This document shows, one piece after another, positions 47,875-56,691 of a DNA stretch of 64,000 bases. Each line of letters begins with the position of its first letter. Position 1 is the first letter of the stretch. The DNA comes from Flavobacteriia bacterium. Its GTDB lineage: Bacteria > Bacteroidota > Bacteroidia > Flavobacteriales > Flavobacteriaceae. A model generated the notes under the pieces. That model was not told the origin of the DNA. It worked only from the letters and a program-made list of their open reading frames with translations, and ran no database searches. The position numbers and the translations under genes were made by a program. The stretch lies in contig RDYL01000004.1 in assembly GCA_004293165.1 (NCBI GenBank), positions 148,393 through 212,392 on the forward strand, written 5' to 3'.

Positions 47875-47907
47875 ATATTTTTCTGTATTTCAAATATAGA
47901 AAAATAT
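47875..47907. repeat. 33-base near-perfect palindrome
   Basis: The 16-base arms 47875-47890 and 47892-47907 are complementary at 15 of 16 places, around a single C at 47891. It is separate from the terminator at 47923 and about 140 bases upstream of the R-M module. Confidence 0.7.
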
Positions 47908-47922
47908 TTACAAATTCTACTG

Positions 47923-47945
47923 AAAAAAATCCTCAGTTAAGGATT
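47923..47945 (-). terminator. Terminator of the DUF1456 gene
   Basis: On the minus strand AATCCT pairs with AGGATT across TAACTG, then a run of T. It lies 5 bases after the stop codon at 47950. Confidence 0.8.
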
Positions 47946-47949
47946 CTGT

Positions 47950-48399
47950 CTATTTTTTAGTTTTACCTGAGTTAAACTTAAAGCGTTCTACTGGGCTTTC
48001 TGGTTTTTGTTTTTTGTCAGATGGTTTTCCTTGTCCAAATGGTTTTTTAGCAGGTGCTCCTTTGGGTTTAAATGGTTTTTTTTCGCCTTCTTTTTTAAAA
48101 TCTGGCTTTTTATCTTCTTTGAATAAGGAAGTTTTGTTTTTTGCAATTTCGCTTAGTACTTCTCTAGGGTTTTTAGGTTCTTCCTTTGTACCACGTAAAT
48201 GAATAATTAATCCATTTAAAAAATTACGCAACAATTGATCGCCACATTCCATGTAGTTGGGGTGGTCTTCACTTCTAAATATATCCGCTAATTCGCCTTT
48301 AGAAATTCTAAAATTAACCAAGTTTACAATTTCAATAATTTGGTCGTCACGCAATTGCAAGGCAACACGTAACTTTTTAAAAATATCATTATTATTCAT
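47950..48399 (-). CDS. DUF1456 (YehS-like) protein
   Basis: 149 residues. Two DUF1456 units: NNDIFKKLRVALQLRDDQII with FRISKGELADIFRSEDHPNY, then ECGDQLLRNFLNGLIIHLRG. The last 60 residues are a low-complexity, Lys/Pro-rich tail (KKPDFKKEGEKKPFKPKGAP) that could contact nucleic acid. The biochemical role of the family is unknown. It is transcribed alone on the minus strand, with a terminator after it. Confidence 0.88.
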   Translation of the reverse strand: MNNNDIFKKLRVALQLRDDQIIEIVNLVNFRISKGELADIFRSEDHPNYMECGDQLLRNFLNGLIIHLRGTKEEPKNPREVLSEIAKNKTSLFKEDKKPDFKKEGEKKPFKPKGAPAKKPFGQGKPSDKKQKPESPVERFKFNSGKTKK

Positions 48400-48436
48400 T
48401 TGTATCTATTTTATTATTCTATTTCAAATTCTAAAT

Positions 48437-49225
48437 TTAAAACAGCCAAAGGTACGCTTTTCCAAATTCTTTCGCCCATAATTTTTCATTATGTTTACCA
48501 CCTTCAACTACACGAGATTTGGTTAAGTGCATGCAGGAACAACGTGTGGTATTAACTAAACCAATCATTTTATTCATGTCGGCAACCATTGTTTCACTTT
48601 CGCTATCTCCACAAAGAAAGTATAGTTTGTTTTTCATCTTTTTGGTGTTTTCTGTAAGAGTATACACTTCAGGATTAATCCAAAAAGCAGGCGAAAATAC
48701 AGCTGCTTTTCCAAAAACTTTCGGAAATTTCAAAACAGCATAATAGGAAACCAAACCACCTAATGAACTTCCTGCAATGGCAGTATCCATCTTCCCTTTT
48801 TTAGTTCTAAAATTGGAATCGATGTAGGGTTTTAGAGCAGTAACAATGAAATCTAAATACGCATCTGCTTTTCCGCCACCGTATTTTTCATTTGAAAAAG
48901 GTGTGAGCTCTTCGGTTCTTTTTTCATTTCCGTGTTCAATTCCCACAATAATAACTTGGGCTTGTAAACTGTCTAAGGTTTCATCAATATGCCATTCTCC
49001 AGCATACGATGTTTTAGCATCAAATAAGTTTTGAGCATCGTGCATATAAATAACAGGAAATTTCTTTTTTGATGTTTTGTAATTGTGAGGCAAATACACC
49101 CAAATTTTCTTTGTAGTTTCTAATTGTAACGCTTTGATGTCAAAAGTAGTTACACTGCCTTGCGACCATCCTGAAACGTATGTTAATAAAAAAAAGAAAG
49201 AAAAGAGTAAATAGTGCTTTTTCAT
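48437..49225 (-). CDS. Secreted esterase of the putative-esterase (PF00756-like) family
   Basis: 262 residues from the ATG at 49225, which opens a signal peptide (KKHYLLFSFFFLLTYVSGWS); a start six codons earlier is less likely. FPVIYMHDAQNLFDAKTSYA, QVIIVGIEHGNEKRTEELTP, the nucleophile elbow in IAGSSLGGLVSYYAVLKFP, KAAVFSPAFWIN and KSRVVEGGKHNEKLWAKEF give the fold and a Ser, Asp and His triad. It resembles enterochelin-esterase-like and feruloyl-esterase-like proteins. Whether it acts on siderophores or polysaccharide esters cannot be told. Confidence 0.85.
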   Translation of the reverse strand: MKKHYLLFSFFFLLTYVSGWSQGSVTTFDIKALQLETTKKIWVYLPHNYKTSKKKFPVIYMHDAQNLFDAKTSYAGEWHIDETLDSLQAQVIIVGIEHGNEKRTEELTPFSNEKYGGGKADAYLDFIVTALKPYIDSNFRTKKGKMDTAIAGSSLGGLVSYYAVLKFPKVFGKAAVFSPAFWINPEVYTLTENTKKMKNKLYFLCGDSESETMVADMNKMIGLVNTTRCSCMHLTKSRVVEGGKHNEKLWAKEFGKAYLWLF

Positions 49226-49267
49226 TTTTATATTTGATATCATCTAAGACCTAAAAATACTATTTTG

Positions 49268-49669
49268 ATGGACAGTTACCAAGAAAAAATAAGTTTATTG
49301 CAAGAAATGATTGCTTTTGCCTTAATTGATGGCGAATTGCATGATAGGGAATATGATTTTCTAGAAATTATAGCACAAGAACTCGAAATTGAAAAAGAAG
49401 TGTTTTTGCAATTGTTTCAAAATAGAGCTGAAATTATTGTTATTAAAGATGAATTCCGCCGTATTTGTCAATTTTATCGTTTGGCCTTATTAATGCATTG
49501 TGATGGTGTGCTCCACGAGAGAGAACAAATAAAAATCAACGAAATTGGTATTAACATGGGATTAAATCCTTTTGCTATGAAACGTGTATTGCATTTGATG
49601 AAAACTTCGCCTAATAGAATGGTACCAAGCGAAGTTTTATTAGCTGTTTTTAGTGAGCAACATAATTAA
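49268..49669 (+). CDS. TerB-like helical protein
   Basis: 133 residues from the ATG at 49268 (a TTG codon directly precedes it in frame). All helical: SLLQEMIAFALIDGELHDRE, FLEIIAQELEIEKEVFLQLF, then FYRLALLMHCDGVLHEREQI and INEIGINMGLNPFAM. Two D-G-x-hh-x-x-E motifs (IDGELHDRE and CDGVLHERE) are the acidic metal-binding helices of the TerB fold. It is often found in stress or envelope contexts. Its last four bases overlap the convergent DMP19-like gene. Confidence 0.75.
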   Translation: MDSYQEKISLLQEMIAFALIDGELHDREYDFLEIIAQELEIEKEVFLQLFQNRAEIIVIKDEFRRICQFYRLALLMHCDGVLHEREQIKINEIGINMGLNPFAMKRVLHLMKTSPNRMVPSEVLLAVFSEQHN

Positions 49670-50136
49670 TTGCCAAACTGAGATTCATTTGCTTTTATAT
49701 AATTTACGATAAGTGTAACCACATCTTCTTCAGTTTCATTGGTAAAGAAAAGTTCGTCTAAATCTTCCCAACCTGAAATGGTGTTTTCATCAGCTTTTTC
49801 AATGGCAGCCACACGAGTTTCTAAATCAGTATCGTATCCTTTTGGAAAAATTTTAACAGCATTTGAAATTAATTCCGCCGTTTTTATTGCATTAATTTCT
49901 TGGTAGGAAGTAATGATTTCTTCTACAAAATTTCCAGATTCTGAAGAAAAGAAGAATTCAAATCCGCCTTCTCCCATAGCACCTTCAAAAATATCGATAA
50001 AAACAAATACTTTTTCTTCGTCTGTTAATGATGAAAAGTCTTCGGTTTCTTCTTTTTTATTCCAAATTAATGTCCCAACAGCTTCAATGATGGCTACTTC
50101 GTCTTCTAATTTTAAAATGTTGTTAATTTTGCTCAT
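49666..50136 (-). CDS. DMP19-like (DUF4375) protein
   Basis: 156 residues from the ATG at 50136 (SKINNILKLEDEVAIIEAVG); a start at 50169 would reach into the inverted repeat and is less likely. The core FIDIFEGAMGEGGFEFFFSS, GNFVEEIITSYQEINAIKTA and AVKIFPKGYDTDLETR match the DMP19 family, known as DNA mimics that sequester regulators in Neisseria. The protein is strongly acidic, which fits such a role. It is downstream of uvrB on the same strand, across an inverted repeat. Its own function is unproven. Confidence 0.65.
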   Translation of the reverse strand: MSKINNILKLEDEVAIIEAVGTLIWNKKEETEDFSSLTDEEKVFVFIDIFEGAMGEGGFEFFFSSESGNFVEEIITSYQEINAIKTAELISNAVKIFPKGYDTDLETRVAAIEKADENTISGWEDLDELFFTNETEEDVVTLIVNYIKANESQFGN

Positions 50137-50162
50137 AATTTCTTGATTAACGTTTAATATTT

Positions 50163-50233
50163 TTGTCATTCTGAACTCGTTTCAGAATCTAATTTTATTT
50201 TACAGTGAAGCTGAAACGAGTTCAACTTGACAA
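50163..50233. repeat. Inverted repeat between uvrB and the DMP19-like gene
   Basis: The left arm TTGTCATTCTGAACTCGTTT (continuing CAG to 50185) is nearly the reverse complement of the right arm ending at 50233 (CTGAAACGAGTTCAACTTGA, then CAA). Only three bases mismatch. Shares words with 16254. It could also act as a transcript-end hairpin for uvrB. Confidence 0.75.
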
Positions 50234-50245
50234 GTTTAGCGAAAA

Positions 50246-52234
50246 TTACAATTTCCCCTGCAATGCTTTTATTTCATCACGCAATTTGGCAGCTTGCATA
50301 AAGTCTAATTCTTTAGCGGCTTTTTCCATCATTTTGCGCAGGTCTCTTATTTTCTTTTCTATTTCGGGTTTTGAAAGGTATAAACTTTCTGGTTCTGCGG
50401 CTTTCAATGCTTCTTTTTCAAAATAGCCTGTTGAAACCGAATTACCACTTAATGCACTTCCTAAACTCTTGTTCAATGCTTTTGGTGCTAAGCCGTGTTT
50501 GGTATTGTAATCGATTTGTTTTTGTCTTCTGTAATTGGTTTCGTCAATGGTTTTTTGCATCGAATTCGTGATTTTATCAGCATACATGATTGCTTTTCCA
50601 TTTACATTACGAGCGGCACGCCCAACGGTTTGGGTTAACGAACGATGGCTTCTTAAAAAACCTTCTTTGTCTGCATCTAAAATAGCTACCAAAGAAACTT
50701 CTGGCAAATCTAATCCTTCTCGTAATAAATTTACACCAATTAAAACATCAAATATTCCTTTTCGCAAATCTTGCATAATTTCCACACGTTCCAACGTATC
50801 AACGTCTGAATGAATATAACGACAGCGAATAGCAACTTTAGTTAAATATTTTGCCAATTCTTCGGCCATACGTTTGGTTAAAGTAGTAACTAAAACGCGT
50901 TCGTCTGCTTCGCATCGCAATTGAATTTCTTCTATTAAATCATCAATTTGATTGGCACTAGGGCGAATTTCTATGATGGGATCTAATAAACCGGTAGGAC
51001 GAATAACTTGTTCAACATAAACACCTTCCGTTTTTTGTAATTCATAATCGGCAGGTGTAGCTGATACATAAATCACCTGATTTTGTAAAGCTTCAAACTC
51101 TTCAAACTTCAACGGACGATTGTCCATAGCCGCTGGCAATCGAAAACCATATTCCACTAAGTTTTCTTTACGACTTCTATCACCTCCATACATGGCATGC
51201 ACTTGCGAAATCGTAACGTGACTTTCATCTACCACCATCAAAAAATCATCTGGAAAATAATCTAATAAGCAGAAAGGCCTAGTTCCAGGTTCTCTTCCAT
51301 CTAAATAACGCGAATAGTTTTCAATTCCTGAACAATAGCCTAATTCTCGAATCATTTCTAAGTCAAAATTAGTGCGTTCTTCTAATCGTTTGGCTTCTAA
51401 ATGTTTTCCAATTTCTTTAAAATAATCCACTTGCTTCACCATGTCTTGTTGGATTTCCCATATAGCATTTTGCAATACATCAGGTGAAGTCACAAACATA
51501 TTGGCAGGATAAATCGTTAGTTTTTCGTAGCGTTCAATCACCTGTGAAGTCCTAGGATCGTAGGCTTCAATTTCTTCAATTTCGTCTCCAAAAAAGTGAA
51601 TTCGGAACGGTTCATCGCCATAGCTTGGAAAAATTTCAACAATATCACCTTTAATTCTGAAATTTCCTGCGGCAAAATCGGCTTCAGTTCTCGAATATAA
51701 ACTTTGTACCAGTTGATGTAATAATTTGGTTCGCGAAATTTGCTGACCTGCTTCTAAATTAATCACATTCTTTTGAAATTCAACGGGATTCCCAATTCCA
51801 TATAAACAAGAAACAGATGAAATTACAATAATATCTCTTCGTCCCGAAAGTAGGGCAGAGGTAGTACTTAAACGTAATTTTTCTAATTCTTCATTAATAG
51901 ATAAATCTTTTTCAATATAGGTTCCTGTAACAGGAATAAAGGCTTCGGGTTGATAATAGTCGTAATACGAAACAAAATACTGTACCGAATTATTTGGAAA
52001 AAACTGCTTAAATTCTGAATATAATTGCGCTGCTAAGGTTTTATTATGTGCTAAAATTAATGTTGGTCGTTGTACTTCTTGCACAACATTAGCAATAGTA
52101 AATGTTTTTCCAGAACCTGTAACTCCTAATAGCGTTTGGTATTTTTCACCATTGAGTATGCCTTTTGAAAGTTTTTCAATGGCTTGTGGTTGGTCACCAG
52201 TAGGTTTGTAATCAGATACGACTTGGAATTTCAT
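50246..52234 (-). CDS. uvrB: UvrABC system protein B
   Basis: 662 residues, standard length. Walker A is LLGVTGSGKTFTIANV at about 36-50; the beta-hairpin that probes DNA damage is FVSYYDYYQPEAFIP; DEXD-type motif MVVDESHVTISQ; LRE-GLDLPEVSLVAILDADK and QTVGRAARNVNGKAIMYADK are helicase motifs V and VI. The C-terminal UVR domain (AAKELDFMQAAKLRDEIKAL) binds UvrC. It loads the UvrA-found damage in nucleotide excision repair. Its ATG follows the ParE-like toxin's TAA directly, so the toxin-antitoxin pair is on the same transcript. Confidence 0.97.
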   Translation of the reverse strand: MKFQVVSDYKPTGDQPQAIEKLSKGILNGEKYQTLLGVTGSGKTFTIANVVQEVQRPTLILAHNKTLAAQLYSEFKQFFPNNSVQYFVSYYDYYQPEAFIPVTGTYIEKDLSINEELEKLRLSTTSALLSGRRDIIVISSVSCLYGIGNPVEFQKNVINLEAGQQISRTKLLHQLVQSLYSRTEADFAAGNFRIKGDIVEIFPSYGDEPFRIHFFGDEIEEIEAYDPRTSQVIERYEKLTIYPANMFVTSPDVLQNAIWEIQQDMVKQVDYFKEIGKHLEAKRLEERTNFDLEMIRELGYCSGIENYSRYLDGREPGTRPFCLLDYFPDDFLMVVDESHVTISQVHAMYGGDRSRKENLVEYGFRLPAAMDNRPLKFEEFEALQNQVIYVSATPADYELQKTEGVYVEQVIRPTGLLDPIIEIRPSANQIDDLIEEIQLRCEADERVLVTTLTKRMAEELAKYLTKVAIRCRYIHSDVDTLERVEIMQDLRKGIFDVLIGVNLLREGLDLPEVSLVAILDADKEGFLRSHRSLTQTVGRAARNVNGKAIMYADKITNSMQKTIDETNYRRQKQIDYNTKHGLAPKALNKSLGSALSGNSVSTGYFEKEALKAAEPESLYLSKPEIEKKIRDLRKMMEKAAKELDFMQAAKLRDEIKALQGKL

Positions 52235-52531
52235 TTAAGGCTTTAATTTTGAAGGGTTTTGGCTGTTTTCCCATACGGCTAAAACAACAATATGTTCTTG
52301 AAAAATTTCGTAGAAAAGGTAATGGTTGTCAATTAACAAGCCTCTAACTCCAATTTTATTTGTTTTTTTGACAATTTCGGGTTGTTTAAGCAATAGTTTA
52401 ATTTCTTTTTGAATTTTTCTATGTAATTTAAGAGAATAGGTTTTGCTTTTATTGTGATAGTTGTAAAATTCATAAAGGTTTATTAAATCAATTTTTGCTT
52501 TTGAAGACCAAACAATTATTCTTTCAGCCAT
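52235..52531 (-). CDS. RelE/ParE-type toxin
   Basis: 98 residues. RIIVWSSKAKIDLINLYEFY and NKSKTYSLKLHRKIQKEIKL give the two N-terminal helices, and VRGLLIDNHYLFYEIFQEHI with IVVLAVWENSQNP give the beta sheet of RelE/ParE toxins. ParE types block gyrase and RelE types cut mRNA; the residues are not enough to decide. The first 16 bases overlap the antitoxin gene, usual for such pairs. The stop codon abuts the uvrB ATG with no gap (TAAATG). Confidence 0.82.
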   Translation of the reverse strand: MAERIIVWSSKAKIDLINLYEFYNYHNKSKTYSLKLHRKIQKEIKLLLKQPEIVKKTNKIGVRGLLIDNHYLFYEIFQEHIVVLAVWENSQNPSKLKP

Positions 52532-52746
52532 TTTTCCATTTCTTCATTTAGAATATTATTGTTCTCGAAATTTTCTAAAAGATATTCATTTTTTGATGTT
52601 TCTAAGCTGTTTTTTTGCTCGTTTGATAGTGTTATAATTTGGTCTGTTTTAGATTCAATTAAAATTGTTAATGCCTTCAAAAACTTCTTGTCGTTTATGA
52701 GGTCAATTTTAAATTTTAGAATATTTTTTAGTTCCAATGTATTCAT
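52516..52746 (-). CDS. Antitoxin of the RelE/ParE pair
   Basis: 76 residues, helical and acidic: LKNILKFKIDLINDKKFLKA, LIESKTDQIITLSNEQKNSL, and NEYLLENFENNNILNEEMEK, ending EKWLKE. No ribbon-helix-helix or HTH motif was recognised, so it may neutralise the toxin by wrapping it and have little DNA binding of its own. It overlaps the toxin start by 16 bases. Its identity rests on size, order and the toxin. Confidence 0.7.
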   Translation of the reverse strand: MNTLELKNILKFKIDLINDKKFLKALTILIESKTDQIITLSNEQKNSLETSKNEYLLENFENNNILNEEMEKWLKE

Positions 52747-52778
52747 AGCAAAACATTTTTACGAAGATACAAAAAAAG

Positions 52779-53441
52779 TTAGTCCCAACATTCCATCAAT
52801 AGCAAATCACCTTCAATGTGTTCTATTGAAACAATGCCGTCTTCGGTTACATGATTGCTGCTTCCTGTACGATATCCAATGGTTAGTTCTTCGTTATTTA
52901 GTGGATAAAATAAGTTTTTTGTAGTTATTCCACTCACTTTTCCAATCGGAATTAATGATAACACGGTGTTAGCTGTATACCATTTATTGTATGTTAATGG
53001 CAGTAAAAAAACTTTAGAATAGTCATCTAGTACTACAATTTTTAACGAATTGCGGTAAGCTACAATATTTGTGATGTTGGTTATGGTGTGATCAGCACGT
53101 TTTCCGGTTGCCCAAATAACGTTTACGGCTTTATGGCCTTTTTCGATGAGGTAATCAAATGCTTTTTCTAAATCGGTTTTGTCTTGATTAGGGGCGTAAA
53201 CAATTTCTAAGGGATATTGTTTTTCTAAATAGTAGTTTGGATCAAAACCACGGTCAAAATCACCCAATAATACATCCACTTTGATACCAAGTTGTAGTAC
53301 GCGTTCAATAGCTGAATCTAAAACAATTACTAATGGCGACCATTCTAATAATTGTCCTATTAATTCTTCACTACATGCTGCACCATTAGCAATTATTAAT
53401 GCTGGTTCTTGATCGTCGCGAACAATATGGTGTGATGACAT
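52779..53441 (-). CDS. Thiamine pyrophosphokinase
   Basis: 220 residues. PALIIANGAACSEELIGQLL, VLDSAIERVLQLGIKVDVLL, GDFDRGFDPNYY, YAPNQDKTDLEKAFDYLIEK and VIWATGKRADHTITNIT match the catalytic domain of thiamine pyrophosphokinase, where GDFD, QDKTDLEKA and the G.R.DHT motif bind ATP and magnesium. The C-terminal part with LSLIPIGKVSGITTKNLFYP binds thiamine. It makes thiamine diphosphate from thiamine and ATP. The toxin-antitoxin and uvrB genes follow on the same strand, 32 bases on. Confidence 0.88.
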   Translation of the reverse strand: MSSHHIVRDDQEPALIIANGAACSEELIGQLLEWSPLVIVLDSAIERVLQLGIKVDVLLGDFDRGFDPNYYLEKQYPLEIVYAPNQDKTDLEKAFDYLIEKGHKAVNVIWATGKRADHTITNITNIVAYRNSLKIVVLDDYSKVFLLPLTYNKWYTANTVLSLIPIGKVSGITTKNLFYPLNNEELTIGYRTGSSNHVTEDGIVSIEHIEGDLLLMECWD

Positions 53442-53479
53442 TTCGATTTTGAAATTAAAGAGTACGAATTTAGAAAAAA

Positions 53480-54319
53480 TTATTCAACGGTGTAACTCAT
53501 TGTATCGGTTTCTGATAATCTAAAGAATCCTAAAGCGAAATTATTAAAATTAGTTTGATTTACAATGTTTCCTCTAACCGTTGCTGGCGGTGTTTGAAAA
53601 GGACTTCCACCATTAGTACCTGCAATTCCTAATAAAACATTCATATAATTGTAATAGTTTTGGGAAATGCCATGTAACGTGAACTGTAATGTATCGTCTG
53701 TTTTCATGTCTTCATTTGTATATAATCCAAACATCTGATTTCCTTGAAAAAAGGCATCGTCTATTACATCATATTCAGGTAATATGGTGAATGAGGTATT
53801 GTATTCTTCAAGATAAAAATTATTGACTAATCCATTGTCTTGATAAAAGAATTTTACTTCTTTTTCATTTCCTGTAAAACCACCATCTTCGGTTTGTTCC
53901 ACAGCATCAATGGTTGGAACTTCTATTAATGATTCTGTAGCAGTATAAATTTGACTGTTTAGACTAACAGTTAATGTATAAGATTGTCTTATTTCAGGAT
54001 TAAAATTTGTACATACATAATTGCCAGTACCCGGAGTTTCAATAAAATCATATTGAATTCCATTTGCATCAGTAATAAAAACAGTTGCACCACTAACAGT
54101 TGGAATTGTTGAAGAATAAAAACCAGTTGTTGTGGTTAGTTTTATGGTTTGCACATTTCCAAGCGTCCCTTTTTGCCATTTTATAGAAGCATCGATTACT
54201 AATCTTGGCGCAGCCGTAGTTAAGTCTATATCAACGACATCTTCACAACTAAATAATGAAAATGAAATAGTTGTTGTTAAAAGAAATAACGTTACTATTT
54301 TTAATAATTTCTTTACCAT
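53480..54319 (-). CDS. DUF4249 lipoprotein
   Basis: 279 residues. A lipoprotein signal with ISFSLFSC and a lipobox Cys, then EDVVDIDLTTAAPRLVIDAS, IKLTTTTGFYSSTIPTVSGA, VFITDANGI and GNYVCTNFNPEIRQSYTLTV, the standard DUF4249 beginning. DUF4249 proteins are encoded next to TonB-dependent receptors in Bacteroidetes and sit on the outer membrane, perhaps helping catch the ligand. Here the receptor gene ends 2 bases upstream, so the two form an operon. The ligand is unknown. Confidence 0.88.
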   Translation of the reverse strand: MVKKLLKIVTLFLLTTTISFSLFSCEDVVDIDLTTAAPRLVIDASIKWQKGTLGNVQTIKLTTTTGFYSSTIPTVSGATVFITDANGIQYDFIETPGTGNYVCTNFNPEIRQSYTLTVSLNSQIYTATESLIEVPTIDAVEQTEDGGFTGNEKEVKFFYQDNGLVNNFYLEEYNTSFTILPEYDVIDDAFFQGNQMFGLYTNEDMKTDDTLQFTLHGISQNYYNYMNVLLGIAGTNGGSPFQTPPATVRGNIVNQTNFNNFALGFFRLSETDTMSYTVE

Positions 54320-54321
54320 AA

Positions 54322-56691
54322 TTAAAATTTAAAATTATAGGTTACACTTGGTACGATACCAAAAATAGATAAACGAACGGCTTCATTATTACCTGAATCT
54401 TGATTTTGTCTAAAACTAATTGAAGCAGCGTTTTTTCGACTGTAAAGGTTGTAAATTCCAAAAATCCACTCACCATACCAATTTCGGTTTTTATTTTTTT
54501 CAGGAACTAAAGTTGCCGATATATCTAAACGATGGTATGTTGGTAGTCTGTTTTCATTGCGTAATCCGTAAGTAGGAACTGTAATACCTTGATATTGATA
54601 TTGGCCATTAGGATAGGTTACCGGCTGTCCAGATTGCAATGTGAAAATACTACTAAAACTCCACTTTTCATTTAACTTATACATGCTGGTGATAGAAATA
54701 TTGTGTAATTTATCCCAACCTGTTTTATACCAATTTCCATTATTAATTCCGGTTTCAGCAGCTGTTCTTCCGGGTGTTCTTTGTTCGGAACGAGAAAGAG
54801 TATAGGAAATCCAACCATTAAGTTTTCCATTATTTTTACGAGCTAAAATTTCTAAACCATAGGCTCTAGCTTCTCCATTTAAAACCACTTGTTCAATATC
54901 GTCATTAGCAATTAAATCGGCACCATCTATATAATCTATTCTGTTTTTTAGTTTTTTGTAGAAAGTTTCAACTTCAAGAGTATAATCATCATTCTTAAAG
55001 TTTTTAAAATATCCAAAGGCAACTTGATCTAAAATTTGAGGTTTTAAATAATCGTCACTTGGAGCCCACACATCTAATGGCGTTGGAGATTGTGTGTTAG
55101 AAATTAAATGCAAATATTGCGACATTCGATTGTAACTTGCTTTAATTGAGCTGTTTTCATTTAAGCTGTAAGCAACTGAAACACGTGGTTCTAAATTGCC
55201 AAATTGAGCAATTGTTTCATTTTTTCCATAGGATTTTGTTCCCGTTGGAGTTCCTTTTTCATAAATTTGAAAATCTTCATTATAAACAACAGCCTGATTA
55301 TTTGCGTATAAGTTAATTTCTTCGTCACCTAATCGATAAAATTTACTGTAACGTAAACCATAGTTAATGCTTAATTTATCTGTAATTTGTTGCTCTACAT
55401 CAACATAAACAGCAGGTTCAAAAGCATATTTTTTTGCTAATTGATCAGGATTAATTCCCGAAGTGTCATTTGTTGGTTCAATTTTACCAGGATTAAAGTC
55501 ATGATAAATAGCATTTGCTCCGTAAAAAAGTTTTACTTTATCAGAAATATAATGTTTAAAATCATATTTTAAATTGTAATTTTTAATTCCGCTATCCCAG
55601 TTAAATCCTATAAAATCTAGTTTTAATCCATAGTAGTAATCACTGTAAATTAAAGAAAGATTGGAAAAAAGTTTATTTGAAAATAAATGACTCCAACGTA
55701 AATTAAAAACCGAATTTCCGTACGTGTTTACAAAACTTTGATTTAAGCTAAAAACATCTCTTCCAAAATAGCCTGAAGCATATAAATTATTGTTTTCGTT
55801 AAGTTTATAGCTTAGTTTAGTATTCAAATCATAAAAATAGGCTGAATTTTTATTGTCGGTTAATTTTAAAAATAAATGTGCATACGAACTTCTTCCAGCA
55901 AATAAGAAGGAACCTTTGTCTTTTACAATCGGACCTTCAGCTAATAATCTACTAGATATGATGCCAATTCCTCCACTCATATGAAAATCCGTACTATTTC
56001 CATCTTTTTGGTAAATTTCTAGCACAGATGCTACTCGACCACCAAATCGTGATGGGATTCCTCCTTTATATAATTTTAGGTCTTTAATTGCGTCGGTGTT
56101 AAAAACAGAAAAGAATCCAAATAAATGTGACGTATTGTATATCGTTGCTTCGTCAAGTAAAACTAAGTTTTGATCTGCAGAACCTCCTCGAACATTGAAT
56201 CCTGATTGACCTTCTCCAGCATTTGTTACTCCAGGTAATGTTAAAATAGATTTTATAACATCGGTTTCTCCTAAAATTGCTGGCATTTGTTTTATGGTAT
56301 TAATCGATAATTTATTAACACTCATTTCAGGTTTTTTTATGTTGTTTCTGTATATATTTTTGGTAATTACAACTTCATTCAGTTCTAGCTTACTTTCAAT
56401 TAGACCAAAGTTTTTCTTTGTATTTTGATTGATTTCTATCTTTTCCGTGATAGTTTCAAACCCAATGTAGCTAATTTGAATAGTATATGTTCCTTTGGGT
56501 AACGAAATGGAATAAAAACCATACTCATTTGTATAGGTTCCAATGTTCAGTTCAGCGATGTAGACCGAAACGCCAATTAATGTTTCATTAGTGTTCGTGT
56601 CCGATGCAATTCCGCTCAAGATCATTTTTTCTTGTCCAAATCCAAGAAGCGAAAAGAAGCATAAAAACCAATAAAGATTTTGTTGTAGCAT
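54322..56691 (-). CDS. TonB-dependent receptor with carboxypeptidase-like N-terminal domain
   Basis: 789 residues with a signal peptide (NLYWFLCFFSLLGFGQ). A carboxypeptidase D-like regulatory domain comes first (ILSGIASDTNTNETLIGVSV, GTYTNEYGFYSISLPKGTYT, IQISYIGFETI). A plug follows (MPAILGETDVIKSILTLPGV, GFNVRGGSADQNLVLLDEAT, IKDLKLYKGGIPSRFGGRVA), then a barrel ending RLSIFGIVPSVTYNFKF. The plug wording LPGV...GFNVRGG is that of the receptors paired with DUF4249 proteins. Substrate unknown. It heads the two-gene operon on the minus strand. Confidence 0.93.
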   Translation of the reverse strand: MLQQNLYWFLCFFSLLGFGQEKMILSGIASDTNTNETLIGVSVYIAELNIGTYTNEYGFYSISLPKGTYTIQISYIGFETITEKIEINQNTKKNFGLIESKLELNEVVITKNIYRNNIKKPEMSVNKLSINTIKQMPAILGETDVIKSILTLPGVTNAGEGQSGFNVRGGSADQNLVLLDEATIYNTSHLFGFFSVFNTDAIKDLKLYKGGIPSRFGGRVASVLEIYQKDGNSTDFHMSGGIGIISSRLLAEGPIVKDKGSFLFAGRSSYAHLFLKLTDNKNSAYFYDLNTKLSYKLNENNNLYASGYFGRDVFSLNQSFVNTYGNSVFNLRWSHLFSNKLFSNLSLIYSDYYYGLKLDFIGFNWDSGIKNYNLKYDFKHYISDKVKLFYGANAIYHDFNPGKIEPTNDTSGINPDQLAKKYAFEPAVYVDVEQQITDKLSINYGLRYSKFYRLGDEEINLYANNQAVVYNEDFQIYEKGTPTGTKSYGKNETIAQFGNLEPRVSVAYSLNENSSIKASYNRMSQYLHLISNTQSPTPLDVWAPSDDYLKPQILDQVAFGYFKNFKNDDYTLEVETFYKKLKNRIDYIDGADLIANDDIEQVVLNGEARAYGLEILARKNNGKLNGWISYTLSRSEQRTPGRTAAETGINNGNWYKTGWDKLHNISITSMYKLNEKWSFSSIFTLQSGQPVTYPNGQYQYQGITVPTYGLRNENRLPTYHRLDISATLVPEKNKNRNWYGEWIFGIYNLYSRKNAASISFRQNQDSGNNEAVRLSIFGIVPSVTYNFKF

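Noticed and set aside
47875..47907. Palindrome read as terminator of the DUF1456 gene
   Set aside because: A better terminator with a T run lies at 47923-47945, nearer the stop; the palindrome has none.
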